From NCBI GenBank assembly GCA_033398695.1, contig CM065801.1, positions 107,315,170-107,379,169 on the forward strand: a DNA stretch of 64,000 nucleotides, in the 5' to 3' direction. Of the stretch, positions 1-11,009 are shown piece after piece. The position numbers and the translations under genes are program-made. The notes under the pieces were generated by a model. That model made no database searches and had not been told where the DNA came from. It saw only the letters and a list, made by a program, of their open reading frames with translations. Origin of the DNA: Orobanche coerulescens (Eukaryota; Streptophyta; Magnoliopsida; Lamiales; Orobanchaceae). Position 1 is the stretch's first letter. Each line of letters starts with the position of its first letter.

Positions 1-95
1 TTATGTAACGATTATTGACGGTTTCAAAGTTTGATTCATGTTAGCCGACCCCAAATCATTTTGGGATTAAGGCTTAGATGTTGTTGTTGTTGTAT
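1..95 (+). repeat. 3' tail of an RTE-type LINE or tail-sharing SINE
   Basis: The segment carries a short inverted repeat (CCCCAAATCATTTTGGG, about 49-65) followed by ATTAAGGCTTAG and a TTG microsatellite ending near 93. This arrangement is known from the 3' ends of plant RTE LINEs and of SINEs that borrow their tail. The 5' part lies outside the window, so LINE and SINE cannot be separated. The tail abuts sequence that recurs at about 565 and 27725, consistent with insertion into the Helitron repeat. Confidence 0.45.
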
Positions 96-1107
96 ACTTC
101 ATCTTTCGGTGACTTTTGTTGGTCGAGAGTCCGAGTCATTGCCTGTCTGATTACTCAACATGTAAATTTCTCGATTTGCTGGGCCATTTAATGTTATGCA
201 CAGTTGCTGCGGGCTCTTTTTGTGCTGGCTTGTTGGATTCATTTTTCAGTGCGACTCTTGTTTTTTTATCATTTAAAACTCAAAAAATTAAAACCTTACA
301 ATCCAAAACAGCACTAATCTTGCGCTGCCAGGACCAGAAGGGTCCTTCAGATCTCTGTCAAGAGCTTGAGGATCCCGGTTTTAATTTAAACGGGTTTTAA
401 TCTAAATTCAAATCGAGCGCCTGAATTTGAGTCTCACCAGCTGCGTGCTCCCTTTCCTGATCTTTGGGCTTCTCAAGTTTATTTGTGGCTCCCTTTCCTG
501 ATCTTTCTGTTGGAATGGCGTACCTCAAATCTTTTGTGTAATTCTCCGTGTTTTTCCAGGATTATACTTCATCTTTCGGTGACTTTTGTTGGTCGAGAGT
601 CTGAGTCTTTGCCTATCTTATGACTCAACATATAAATTTCTCGATTTGCTGGGCCATTTAATGTTACGCACTTCTTGTCGCGGGCTCTTTTGTCTTTGGC
701 TTGATGGATTCATTTTTCAGTGCGACTCTTGTTTTCTTATTATTTAAAACTCAAAAAATTAAAACCTCACAATCCAAAACAGCACTAATCTTGCGCTGCC
801 AGGACCGGAAGTGTCCCTCGGATCTTTGTCAAGAGCTTGAGGATCCCGGTTTTAATTTAAACGAGTTTTAAACAAATGAAAACCTTAAAATCCAAAACAG
901 CACTAATCTTGCGCTACGAGGACCGGAAGTGTCCCTCGGACCTTTGTTAAGAGCTTGAGGGGCCCGGTTTTAATTTAAACGGGTTTTAATCTCAAAATTC
1001 AAATCGAGCGCCTGAATTTGAGTCACATTAACTGCATGCTCCCTTTCCTGATCTTTGTGCTTCTTAGGTTTATTTGTGGCTCCCTTTCCTGATCTTTCTG
1101 TTGGAAT
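94..1107 (+). repeat. Direct repeats in Helitron non-coding DNA
   Basis: About 0.3-0.4 kb units recur here: one from about 94, one from about 565, and a partial unit covering about 880-1107. Each runs from a CTTCATCTTTCGGTGAC block through GATCCCGGTTTTAATTTAAACG to a CTCCCTTTCCTGATCTT block. A further copy lies at 27640-28085, beyond the chromovirus insertion, showing that both places belong to the same Helitron. No coding region is seen in 1-1265; the open frames are short and not shared between copies. Confidence 0.7.
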
Positions 1108-1383
1108 GGGTTCTTCTGCTAATTACTCAATATTGCATTTTATTTTCGAGCCCCATAAATTTCCTGTATCTCTTTACCAAATATAGTATTGTGCTGATTA
1201 GAGGTATATAAGCCGGCAACCTTGCGGCCGAAAGGACTCCTGGGAGGGCGATTACGGCTCCGTGGATGGACTGGTCTGATAGGTGTAAAAACGCCACGTA
1301 CCTCAAATCAATTAATATCTCATCTATATACTTAGTTATAATAATGCTATTCAATTCTCATAATTCTGTTATTCTCCTTGCAG

Positions 1384-4300
1384 ATCTCAATACAAATCGT
1401 TGGAAGTGGGATAATATTGCTGCGAGGGAGTTCTACTGCTATCTATTTCAAAGTCGGGCCACCGATACTACAAATATACTTCGAGCAGGCAGGCTTGCAC
1501 AGCAATATCAAATCGATTGTTACGTAAAGATTGAAACTCAACGGCTGGATTATTTTAGGACGGAACAATTGCAACATGATTTGCGAGTTGAATCATTCGA
1601 AGGTATTATCGAGAGCATGGCATGTGAGGGTAATTTGAGCGGCAACAAAATTGGCCAAAAATTTGTGCTCCCTTCGTCACACATCGGCAGTCCCAGAGAC
1701 ATGCGGCGGCGGTATCTAAATGCATTAGCTATGGTAAGCGAATATGGAAAGCCGGATTTCTTCATAACAGTGACGTGCAACCCTAACTGGGCTGAAATAC
1801 GTGAGGGCTTGCTGCCTGGTGATGAGGCCCAAAATAGATCTGACCTTGTTGCGAGAGTTTTCAGAGCAAGAAATGACGAGTTCAAGAACGACATTGTCAA
1901 AAAAAGCTTTCTGGGTGAGGTAGCAGCATACCTTTATGTTATAGAGTTCCAAAAAAGAGGCCTGCCTCATGCTCATTGGATCCTTATTTTAAAGCCAAAT
2001 TATAAAATAGTCTCCTCAGCTGCATATGATCGCTTTGTTTGTGCAGAGCTGCCAGATATTAATTTGCATCCACACCTTCATGCCTGTGTTGTCAGACATA
2101 TGATGCACGGACCTTGTGGCGTGCTTAATCCCTCAAATACATGCATGCGAGAAAGCAAGTGCAAGAATAGATATCCTAAATAGTATGTAGAGAGTACCTC
2201 TCAGCACGACGACTCGTATCCAATGTACAGGAGGAGAAATGATGGACGAACTGCACATGTTCGGCATCAATTGCTTGACAATAGGTGGGTCGTTCCGTAT
2301 AATCCCTACTTGCTTGCTAAATTCGACTGCCATATTAATGTCGAGATCTGTGTTGGCGTACGTATCATCAAATATTTGTACAAGTACGTTTGCAAAGGGA
2401 CCAATAAGATTGCTTTTAATGTCATCCCACAACCAGAGATTTCAGCCTCTGATGAGATTACAGCATTCCAATCAGCCCACTGGTTATGTGCTCCTGAGGC
2501 CATGTGGAGAATTTACGCTTTTTTATTGAGCGAAATATATCCAGCTGTAATGCAACTTCATGTTCATCTGCCAGACAAACAACATGTTCTGTTCTCTCCC
2601 TCCCGCTATTTACCTGAAGTGATAGCAAATCCAAACGCATCTAAAACACAATTAACTGAGTTCTTCAGAATGAACGCACAATCGGCCGCAGTTTCGCAGA
2701 TGAATTTACTGTACAAAGATTTGCCTCATTTCTTTGTCTGGGATGCATCCAAAAAAACCTGGCACCGATGACTCAAAGGAACCTGAATTGGCCGTCTGGT
2801 AACCGCCAGCCCACTTGATGGTGAGAGATATTATTTACGCTTGCTTCTGAACCATGTTCAAGCGCCGACTTCTTTCGACTATTTGAGAACGTTCGCCGGC
2901 ATACTATACCCCACATTTCGAGCAGCCGCCCTCGCACGTGGCCTGTTAGAATCAGATATAGATGTGACAAGTTCTGTAGCTGAGGCCTGTTCGTATCAAA
3001 TGCCCTGCTCACTGCGCCGCCTCTTTGCAATCATTCTGTTATACAACACTTCCTCCAATCCACGAGCATTGTGGGATGCCTTCAAATTTTTCCTCACGGA
3101 AGATTACATTGCTCTGAAAAAATTCACTAATGAACAAGCTTTTTCAAAATCACTTCAATTGATGGACATTTTCTTACAATCTATGGGTCGAACAATTGAT
3201 GAATTTGGTTTGGTCGACTACAATTTGGGAGCTTAAAAAAAGCAAGTGCAAGACCGAGACTTTGAACAAGAGCTGAACTATATTGTCTCTGAGTCAGATC
3301 TGGAATCATGCACGCATTTGAATTCTATGCAGAATCAGGCCTTTACAGAAATCATGCAAACCATTGGCAGTAACGATCCAGCAGTTTTCTTCGTTGATGG
3401 CCCAGCTGGCTCTGGGAAAACATTTCTCTACCGAGCTCTTTTGGCGGCTGTTCGTTCCAAACACCTCATTGCATTAGCAGTGGCCTCTTTAGGAGTCGCA
3501 TCATCCCTACTGCCCGGTGGCCGCACAGCACATTCATGGTTAAACTTCCTGTCATTGTCGAAGATGAATCATGCACAATCAGCAAACAAAGTGTGCATGC
3601 TCGCCTCATTATTGCATCCAAACTTATTATCTGGGATGAGGCCTCAATGGCGCACCGAAAGAGTATTGAAGCGCTTGACGCTCTGCTACGTGACCTCATG
3701 GAGACCTCCATTTCTTTCGGCGGCAAAACCATTGTTTTCGGAGCCGATTTCAGGCAGACCATCTCGATAATTGCTGGTGGTAGTCGTGACGATGCTATTG
3801 CAGCCTGCCTAATTAATTCTCCTTTATGGTCCTCAATGCGAAAAATTCGTCTCACCCAAAATATGCGCGCGATAGATGATCCTACTTTTAAGGAATTTCT
3901 CCTCCGAGTTGGTAATGGCGTGGAGCATTGTAATCAATATGGCGAGATTAAACTACCCTCGAATATGTGCCTGACTTATAAACACAATGATAATCCTTTA
4001 ACTGACTTGCTATACCAAATTTTCCTCCACTTCAATATTTCTCCTCTGAATCCCACCGTGCTCATTGACCGTGCAATTCTGACTCCAAAGAACGACAGCA
4101 TCGACGAAATTAATGATCTTCTGATCAATAAATTTCCTGGTTGCGCCGTTGATTATTATAGCACAGACCTCACCAACGATCCATTTCAACAATCTTACTA
4201 TCAAGATTATCTGAACTCAATTCACACTCCAGGATTACCCTCGCACTTGCTTCGGCTCAAAATAAACTGCCCTATCATGCTGCTACGTAATATTAACCCT

Positions 4301-4633
4301 TCGGAAGGCCTGTGCAATGGTACTCGTCTTATATGCCGCCATCTGGGGAAAAATGTCCTCTCTGCAGAAATTGTCTCAGGCGAACATGCAGGAGATTTAG
4401 TATTCATACCCCGTATACCTCTCGAACCATCTGACAAACAAAAATGCCCTATTCCATTTAAACGACATCAATTCCCAGTGCACCTCTGTTTTGCAATGAC
4501 ATTTAAAAAGTCCCAGGGACAGACATTAGATAAAGTTGGCCTGTATCTGCCGGAGCCCGTTTTCTCTCACGGCCAGCTCTATGTTGCCCTTTCTCGAGCA
4601 AGAAAGACAGCTGATATTAGAATTCTAATTTGA
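1384..4633 (+). pseudogene. Helitron Rep/helicase (RepHel), broken
   Basis: This is the Helitron transposase: an HUH endonuclease that nicks and rejoins single DNA strands, fused to a PIF1-family 5'-3' helicase. A likely splice acceptor ends at 1383. The Rep domain shows GLPHAHW, with the HUH histidines at about 1968-1976, and the tyrosine motif KYLYKYVCKG at about 2370. The helicase shows Walker A GPAGSGKT (about 3399), Walker B WDEASM (about 3632), FGADFRQ, and the C-terminal KSQGQTLDKV and YVALSRA motifs. Breaks: in-frame stops TAG 2181, TGA 2769, TGA 2784 and TAA 3234, plus a frameshift near 3540. The N-terminal zinc-finger part expected of a full-length RepHel was not found upstream. It cannot make a full protein as read. 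Family assignment is firm; some breaks could be consensus errors. Confidence 0.9.
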
Positions 4634-5154
4634 CCCCCCACTATTGATGCCATCCCTGATGATCTCACCAAAAATATTGTATACAGAGATATTATCGATG
4701 CAGCAGTCTTATAAATCTGTTAACAGACCTGATATAAATCTGATTTTATCAGAAAACTTTATGATGTGTTTTAATGATAGAATGAGGCTGCTTTTCTTTT
4801 CTGCCAAATACTTCATCTATGAGTTTTTTGTTTCAGTACCATCTGCAATTTGCATTGTAATTTATATGCAGCGAATGGAGCCCAAATTATATTCCGTCAA
4901 CAACATCACTCCTCTCTATGTCACCCTTTCTCGAGCAAGAAAGGCAGCTGAGCAGTCTTATAAATCTGTTAACAGACCTGATATAAATCTGATTTTATCA
5001 GAAAACTTTATGATGTGTTTTAATGATAGACTGAGGCTACTTTTATTTTCTGCCAAATACTTCCTCTATGAGTTTTTTGTTTCAGTACCATCTTGCATTG
5101 TAATTTATATGCAGCGAATGGAGCCCAAATTATATTCCGTCAACAACATCACTC
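4577..5154 (+). repeat. Tandem duplication spanning the RepHel end and the RPA start
   Basis: Unit 1 is about 4577-4913 and unit 2 about 4914-5154. Each begins with the final helicase motif (LSRARKAA-type coding sequence), continues through the intergenic spacer and ends with the first codons of RPA (MQRMEPKLYSVNNITP). Unit 2 lacks roughly 80 bp just after the helicase motif. As a result a spare, incomplete RPA start lies at about 4868, and a single frame (4644-5393) reads through both units. Confidence 0.85.
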
Positions 5155-8100
5155 CTGATATGAAAAACTGGACTGCCAAAGTTTGCGTTCTCAATAAAAC
5201 AAGCCCTCGAACATCATCACAAACTACCCCTATTAGATTCCAAAAATTGCTCCTTGCAGATGAACAGGTCAGCTTTTTCTCGCTTATATCTTGCTATTAC
5301 TATATTTACTTATATCGAAACCTAATTCTTCCGAATATTTTTCCACATCTCATAATCTCATACGTCTGCAACATGTCTGAAACAGGGAGATAAAGTTGAG
5401 GCAATGCTCTACAGATCCGATGTCGAACTGCTAAAAAATTGTTTCACCATTGATGAAACTTATCTTATATCAAATGCGATGGTGCGGCCTGTCAAACGAG
5501 ACTTCGAAAATCCTCTGGTCAATAACAACTACCAATGGATAAATAGTGCTAAAACAGCAATTCTGCCAACTGAAAAGAAAGCGTTTGTTTCTTCCGAGTT
5601 GGCTCCTGTTTTTACACGTTACGATGGTTTTCATAGTTTAATAGGGACAAGGACACTTATAAGTAAGTAACTATTCAGACATCTTACTGCACCTGTATTT
5701 TAGCCCCTGCCTTAAAATATTTATTTGAACCACAATAAATTAACAAAGTATGTAATTCATTTTTCTCGCCCAACTCACAGGTACTGTTGCTGTTATAATA
5801 AGCAGGCGCGAACCCAGATACGTTTCATCAAGAGGTAGAGAAAACACATTGCGTGAATATGTTGCGGTAGACGAAGCGTACGAACCAATCATCCTCCCCT
5901 TACTATATACCTACTATCAAATAAAAAAAAATATATACTAATCTCCATGCCAAAAATGGTTTTAGTTGCAGGCCTTTCGTTATTACTTTTTGGAACGACG
6001 CTATTCCAGATGACGTGTACGCTCTCCTCGACTCCATTCAGGATCAGCATGTTATAGCTGCACTCGATTTTAATGTTACTAAATACCACAGTAATATTCT
6101 TCCCCCTTCCTAAACAATATACAATATACTGGAATGTGTTTACATCACAAGTATATATAGATTGTCTCTCTCTCTCTCTCTACATATATATATATATATA
6201 CACATATATATCTGTTCTTCATTTACTTCAGAGTCATTGATGATTATTATTTTTTTTTAATAGTTTGTAAACTCCTCCTGCTTTTTTCACGCCTTTTATT
6301 TTACTGCCAGGAGTATCGGGGTACCATATTACAGGGTTTTTTTTCCCGCATTTTATACCCTGTTCTATATGTTTCCCAAAATACACTCCTTTCTAAACAC
6401 AACAAAACATGCTGTGTGCTGATTATTTCCTTCATTAAATTGTTATTCTGCAGATGTCTCGCTCAGCTCAACATCCTCCTCGCTCATTCTCCTTCAATTT
6501 AAAGACAAACGTTTTGAAGAACTTCAAAAATGGTAACCTCACATCTAGCCGAATAAAATTGGGAGAATATTTTTTTTTGAATTGAAGAACACTTGACGCA
6601 AAATCCCGATATTATTCAGTTGATTTCTCCGCTTTCCTTCTGGACCACATGAGTAGTGTATTGATAAATGTGCATCTGTATTGCTGTTAATATCGGATCC
6701 ACATTAGTATTGTCTTGTTTAACATAATAGTTATACTGCGCCTGTCATCTCTTATAGAACACTCATGTCTTTTATATTTGTACAATTATTAATTTTCTAC
6801 TTCCAGGCAGGCTCTAAATAGCGCACGGATCACTGGCCTCCTGGGGCAGGACGACCCACTCGAAACAACGCAGTCAAATTTAAATTTAAATACTCAGGAT
6901 ATAATGTCCGTACAGACCATACTTGCAACAGCTGAGGTAAACACACTCCAAATATTCAGTTATTAAATACTCTCAGACTATCTAAACATTTTCCCTTAAA
7001 CAGCCCGGTCGGTTCGATACTGTTGTTCGAGCAAAGATAATGCGAACTAATCAAAAGTTCTTCTACCTATGCTGCGACCGCTGCCACTTCCTAACGTCTG
7101 CAAAATATGGCTCCCTCTTTGAATGCCGATCCTGCCACATCAACAAGATAGCAACTGCAAGGTATTCATATCACCACCGCTTTATTTTTTCCCAAATTGT
7201 ACCGACATTTTATCCCCGCCTGATACAAAATTACATGTATCTACAGATACAGATTCTCTCTTCTGCTTTTCGATGAGACCGGCGAAATTGAGGTCACAGT
7301 GTTTGGCAATGAAGGTGAAAAACTTCTGAATATTTCAGCCGATGATTTCTGGCAAAAATATAACAACGTATGACAGAGTCCCTACTCTACCTACACTGCA
7401 TTTATAACTACAAATACTACATGTAATAAATTAAACATGTCTAACATGTAGGATGCCTCTTCTATACTGTCCTTGCTAAATTCCAACCTTGAAAAGCTGG
7501 TGCTAAAAATAAAACTTCATTCTAAAATTTTTACAAAACAGGATGGCTCTGCAATATTATCATATACCGTTCAATCATTAGAATGTCAAAATACAGCATC
7601 AGTCCCTGCCTCAACAAATAAATCTCCTGCAACCCCTTCTTCCTCTCCATGTACGTTTCCATGCACTCCCAATCTACTACACTAAATATCTTGCATACCG
7701 ACTCTCTCTTTTCTTACCTCAATCTCTCAATTTTATTTTGCCTCTATCACAGGCATTACATACTCCGCACCCGATGGAGTAATGACCCACCTGAAAATCC
7801 AAATACAGGTTTGCATGCACTTCCAATCTAAGATACCAAATTTGTCGGATCACATTTCAGGCTTCCCTTAGATCAATCTATCAGCCGTCTCTTTTTCTCT
7901 TCTCACAGATATTACATACCATACACCGGATTACGGCAACGAGCGAGCTGAAAATCCAGATCCCTCCACTCAAACTCTAGCTTCTTCTAACAAAGCCAAC
8001 AATGACAGACATCGTACGTTTCACAGCGTCCCTCTCTGCATCATCACAATTTAGCTGATTTTCCTCGCTAACCAAATCATCATATATTTGGCATAATGCA

Positions 8101-8175
8101 GCACCTCCAGAGAGAAGTGGAGGTACACCCAAATCATCCCGAGGCCGCACATTGAGAGCCAAAAAGTCCGACTGA
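5109..8175 (+). CDS. Helitron-encoded replication protein A large-subunit homologue, 11 coding exons
   Basis: Single-stranded-DNA-binding protein of the RPA70 family, expected in the nucleus, which some plant Helitrons carry beside RepHel. Proposed exons: 5109-5267, 5386-5662, 5781-5877, 5972-6090, 6454-6532, 6807-6936, 7004-7161, 7247-7367, 7452-7650, 7909-8013 and 8102-8175. All introns are GT-AG, the phases match at every junction, and the total is 1518 nt (505 residues plus TGA). Domains in order: OB fold A (ITPDMKNWTAKVCVL), OB fold B (ISRREPRYV, then FVITFWND), the SLSSTSS loop, and the C-terminal zinc OB fold with CCDRC and CRSC cysteine pairs (exon 7004-7161). The start ATG at 5109 fits the family; a duplicated start lies at 4868. 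The segment 7753-7808 looks like a duplicated exon that breaks the frame if included. No stop is seen, unlike the neighbouring RepHel. The exon model is by eye. Confidence 0.82.
7651..8013 (+). repeat. Duplicated intron-exon unit inside the RPA gene
   Basis: The segment 7753-7808 (starting GCATTACATAC after a good CAG acceptor) resembles exon 7909-8013 (ATATTACATAC after a CAG acceptor), and the preceding pyrimidine-rich intron ends also match. Exon 7909-8013 joins in frame only if 7753-7808 is skipped. The upstream copy is one nucleotide shorter in its middle, and its inclusion gives a stop soon after in the next exon. Confidence 0.6.
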
Positions 8176-9300
8176 ATAAATGCACACTCACACTTCTGTG
8201 CAAATAACAATGTTGTAAAATCTTTGTAAATTACTTTAGCAACGAACCTTTTGTACAGGTTCCGTCCTGTAATCATATGTAAATATGGACCACCCGTTTG
8301 ACCTTGTTCTGATGTACTCGACCTATTACACATTACATTAACTTTTGTTTACAGTTTGGTCTATCGCAGCTTTGATTCGTTTCTTCAATACACCCTCAAT
8401 TGTCATAATCTTTGTAAATTACTTTAGCCTTCCATTTACTGATTTTTGAGATCGCTGAACCTTCCATGTAATCTTACTTGCGTCAATTTACAACGGTGGC
8501 ATATCTTGTAAATGCAAATCCAGTTTAAACAGTTCTAACTTGGTCATTTATATTGTTTGCTGCACTTATTTTCTGTATTATGAGGGTATACTTGGTTTAT
8601 TTAAATAATATATATAATTGAATCATTTCTTCTACACTGTGAGTACTTATTTGCTGCTGTCGTGTTTGTGTTCTGAACTGCCTTCGGTATCATATACTCT
8701 CGAGTCGGGTGGTTCTTGGTTTGAGTTTTTATTATTGTTCCGCTCGACTGTTTTTTTTGGTAGGTTCTTGGTCATTTATATTGTTTGCTGCACTTATTTT
8801 CTGTGTTATGAGGGTATACTTTATTTATTTAAATAATATATATATAATTTTATGATTTTTCTACACTGTAAGTACTTATTTGCTGTTGTCGTTGCGGTTT
8901 CATCCTCAACTGCCTTCGGTATCACGTACTCTTGAGTCGAGTACTTTTTCCTACATATGCTGTTTTTAGGATTGCTTTTTTTGGGGTTTACTTTGGTTCA
9001 AATATTTTTCCTCCATGTGTAGGTGTTTTTTGCCTTCGCTAAATTACACATTTTGTTTCTTTATTCCAGGCTCTAGGAATCTGTTGCGGTCTGCTTTTCG
9101 AATAGGTATTCTTTATCTATATATGTTATTTTTGGGTTTTTTAGACTACCTTACTGTCTGGCCTTTATTACGTTTCCTGATTACGATGAATGGTGTAACC
9201 TATTTGTTTTTCCTCAAGAAACTCCACCACTAAAAAGCCAGCGAATTTCACAGACTCGAGCTTCTCAGATAGGTATTTTTTCTTTATGTCTAAATCTAGA
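8176..9300 (+). repeat. Helitron non-coding DNA with direct repeats
   Basis: No gene is supported here. Two copies of a roughly 170-bp block (CATTTATATTGTTTGCTGC, then an AT-rich run, then CACTGTRAGTACTTATTTGC) lie at about 8545-8720 and 8770-8945. A second block starting CCTACATATGCTGTTTT (about 8950-9280) recurs at about 9625-9910. It contains exon-like stretches ending in TAG|GTAYTCTTTATC, which may be decayed coding exons of a Helitron gene, but no family can be assigned. Confidence 0.6.
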
Positions 9301-9511
9301 TTTAAAATATCTGCTTATAGACGTTAGCAATTTGACATGATAATATCAATGCAATTTTGTTCCATCTGATAAATATATAAGATGCATAAAGCAAAATAGA
9401 TAGATCAAGACTTTGTTTAAGTTTATATACAACAACGAAAGGGAAAATACTTGCACCAATCGCGCAAAACAAGCAAATAATCCAATTCATATAAATATTA
9501 CTCTTACAAAT

Positions 9512-9625
9512 TTAGCATATAACACAGGCATTAGGGTTCTCTTCAATGCTATGATGCACTTGATAGGATGTGTTCATAGGTGATTCTTCTTTCTTGGGCT
9601 CCTCTTTCTTCTCAGGCTCTTTTTT
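9512..9625 (-). pseudogene. Captured 3' fragment of a HIPP-like metallochaperone gene
   Basis: The minus strand encodes a lysine/glutamate-rich tail followed by a peptide ending ENPNACVIC and a stop. Heavy-metal-associated isoprenylated plant proteins (HIPPs) end in such a charged linker and an ENPNAC-type sequence with a terminal CaaX prenylation box; CVIC fits that box. The metal-binding HMA domain is absent. The AT-rich sequence down to about 9290 on the same strand could be the 3' UTR. The fragment interrupts a block repeated at 8950 and 9625, as expected for foreign DNA acquired by the Helitron. The match is from memory of the family and short. Confidence 0.55.
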
Positions 9626-9914
9626 CCCTACATATGCTGTTTTGAGGGTTGCTTTTTCTTGGTTTAGTTTGGTTCTAATATTTTTCCTCCGTGTGTAGGT
9701 GTTTGTTGCCTTAGCTAAATTGGACAATTTTTTTATTCCACGCTATAGGAATATTCTGCGATCTTTCCAAATAGGTACTCTTTATCTATATATTATTTTC
9801 GGCTTTCTTACTAATGGTATAACCAATTTTTTTCCTGAAGAAACAACACCACTAAAAAAGCAGCAAATCACACGGACTCGAGCTTCTCGGCATTCATCTG
9901 TCTCCACTGGATAG

Positions 9915-11009
9915 TTATTTTTTCTCAACATTCAGATTTTGAGCCTGTGCCATATATGTGCTAATGACATGTGCTGTGCCATATATGTGCTGATGTGGGT
10001 GCTTGTGTGATGCATGTGTGTCTCTATGTGTTCAAATTATCTTTATAGATGTTACCCTAATGTCCTGGCTGCTCAGACATGTGTTGTGCCATATATGTGC
10101 TGCTGTGTCTCTGTGTGCTCGTGTGTGTACGTATGTGTCTATGTGCTGGTGTGTCTCTGATCATTTCCATTCCCTTTTCTTCAAGACAGCGGGATAGAGA
10201 AAAGATATTGTCAGTTCAAATATTAAGGAAAAAATCTTTAATATGATTTCACACTCTATATATCAACTTGTTTATGTCAATGCGTAGGACGCAAATCTAT
10301 GTTCAGTTTTACAAACCGCTGCTAAAATGTCAGAACAGATTAAAAACACTGTTTGTTTTCAGGTTGTCCGTGCTGGTTTATCTCTATCAGAATTTTACAA
10401 ACTTTACACTGTCGCGAGTCTATTGTCCATGCTGGTTTATCTCTATCAGAATTTTACAAACTTTACACTGTCGCAAGTCTATTGTAAGTGTGTGCACAAA
10501 TTGTGTTTAGTGCTGAGAGTGTCTGTATATGTGTTTAAATATTAATCTGTGTGCGTTTATACAAGAGATTTTACTTATGCCTGCCATTGAGGTCTCGGAA
10601 TTTTGCAAATGAATAGTTACTTTAAAAATTCCCACAGACTCACCTCGGATTTCCTTGCTTTTGAAACTATTATGTTTATGTAGTTTTAGTGGATTGAACT
10701 TCTCTCTATTTTTCTTTCTCATCTGTGATTCTAATTATGCTGCTTAAGACATTTTAATTTTTTTTTCCCCTCAAAAAACAGTATTCTTAGCTCTGTTTTC
10801 CAATCTTCTTTTGTTTGGAAAATTCTCAAAGTTGATATAAGGTGATATAGAGGTCATATTCTTTTCTACCTTTGTTAATTAGATGTTTGGTTTTGAGACC
10901 CGAAAAACCTTCTCTTGTGAGAAAGAGTTCCTTTGTGACATTCTTTGTCCTTTTGTGAGTAAGAGTTTCTTTGTGTCGTTCTTGATGGGACCTATCACTG
11001 GGCGCTTAC
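9915..11009 (+). repeat. Helitron non-coding DNA with short tandem repeats
   Basis: No gene is seen. Three copies of TGTGCCATATATGTGCT lie between about 9955 and 10105 within TG-rich sequence. A unit of about 60 bp is perfectly or nearly perfectly duplicated at about 10365-10487 (GCTGGTTTATCTCTATCAG, each copy starting TGTCC). The remainder is AT-rich and featureless up to the chromovirus insertion site. Confidence 0.65.
11005..11009. other. Target site duplication, left (CTTAC)
   Basis: CTTAC directly precedes the first LTR and is repeated exactly at 26899-26903 after the third LTR. It marks one insertion event for the whole 15.9-kb element. Confidence 0.92.

Noticed and set aside
7977..8333. 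118-residue minus-strand frame
   Set aside because: It overlaps the last RPA exons on the opposite strand; the plus-strand exon model explains the sequence better.
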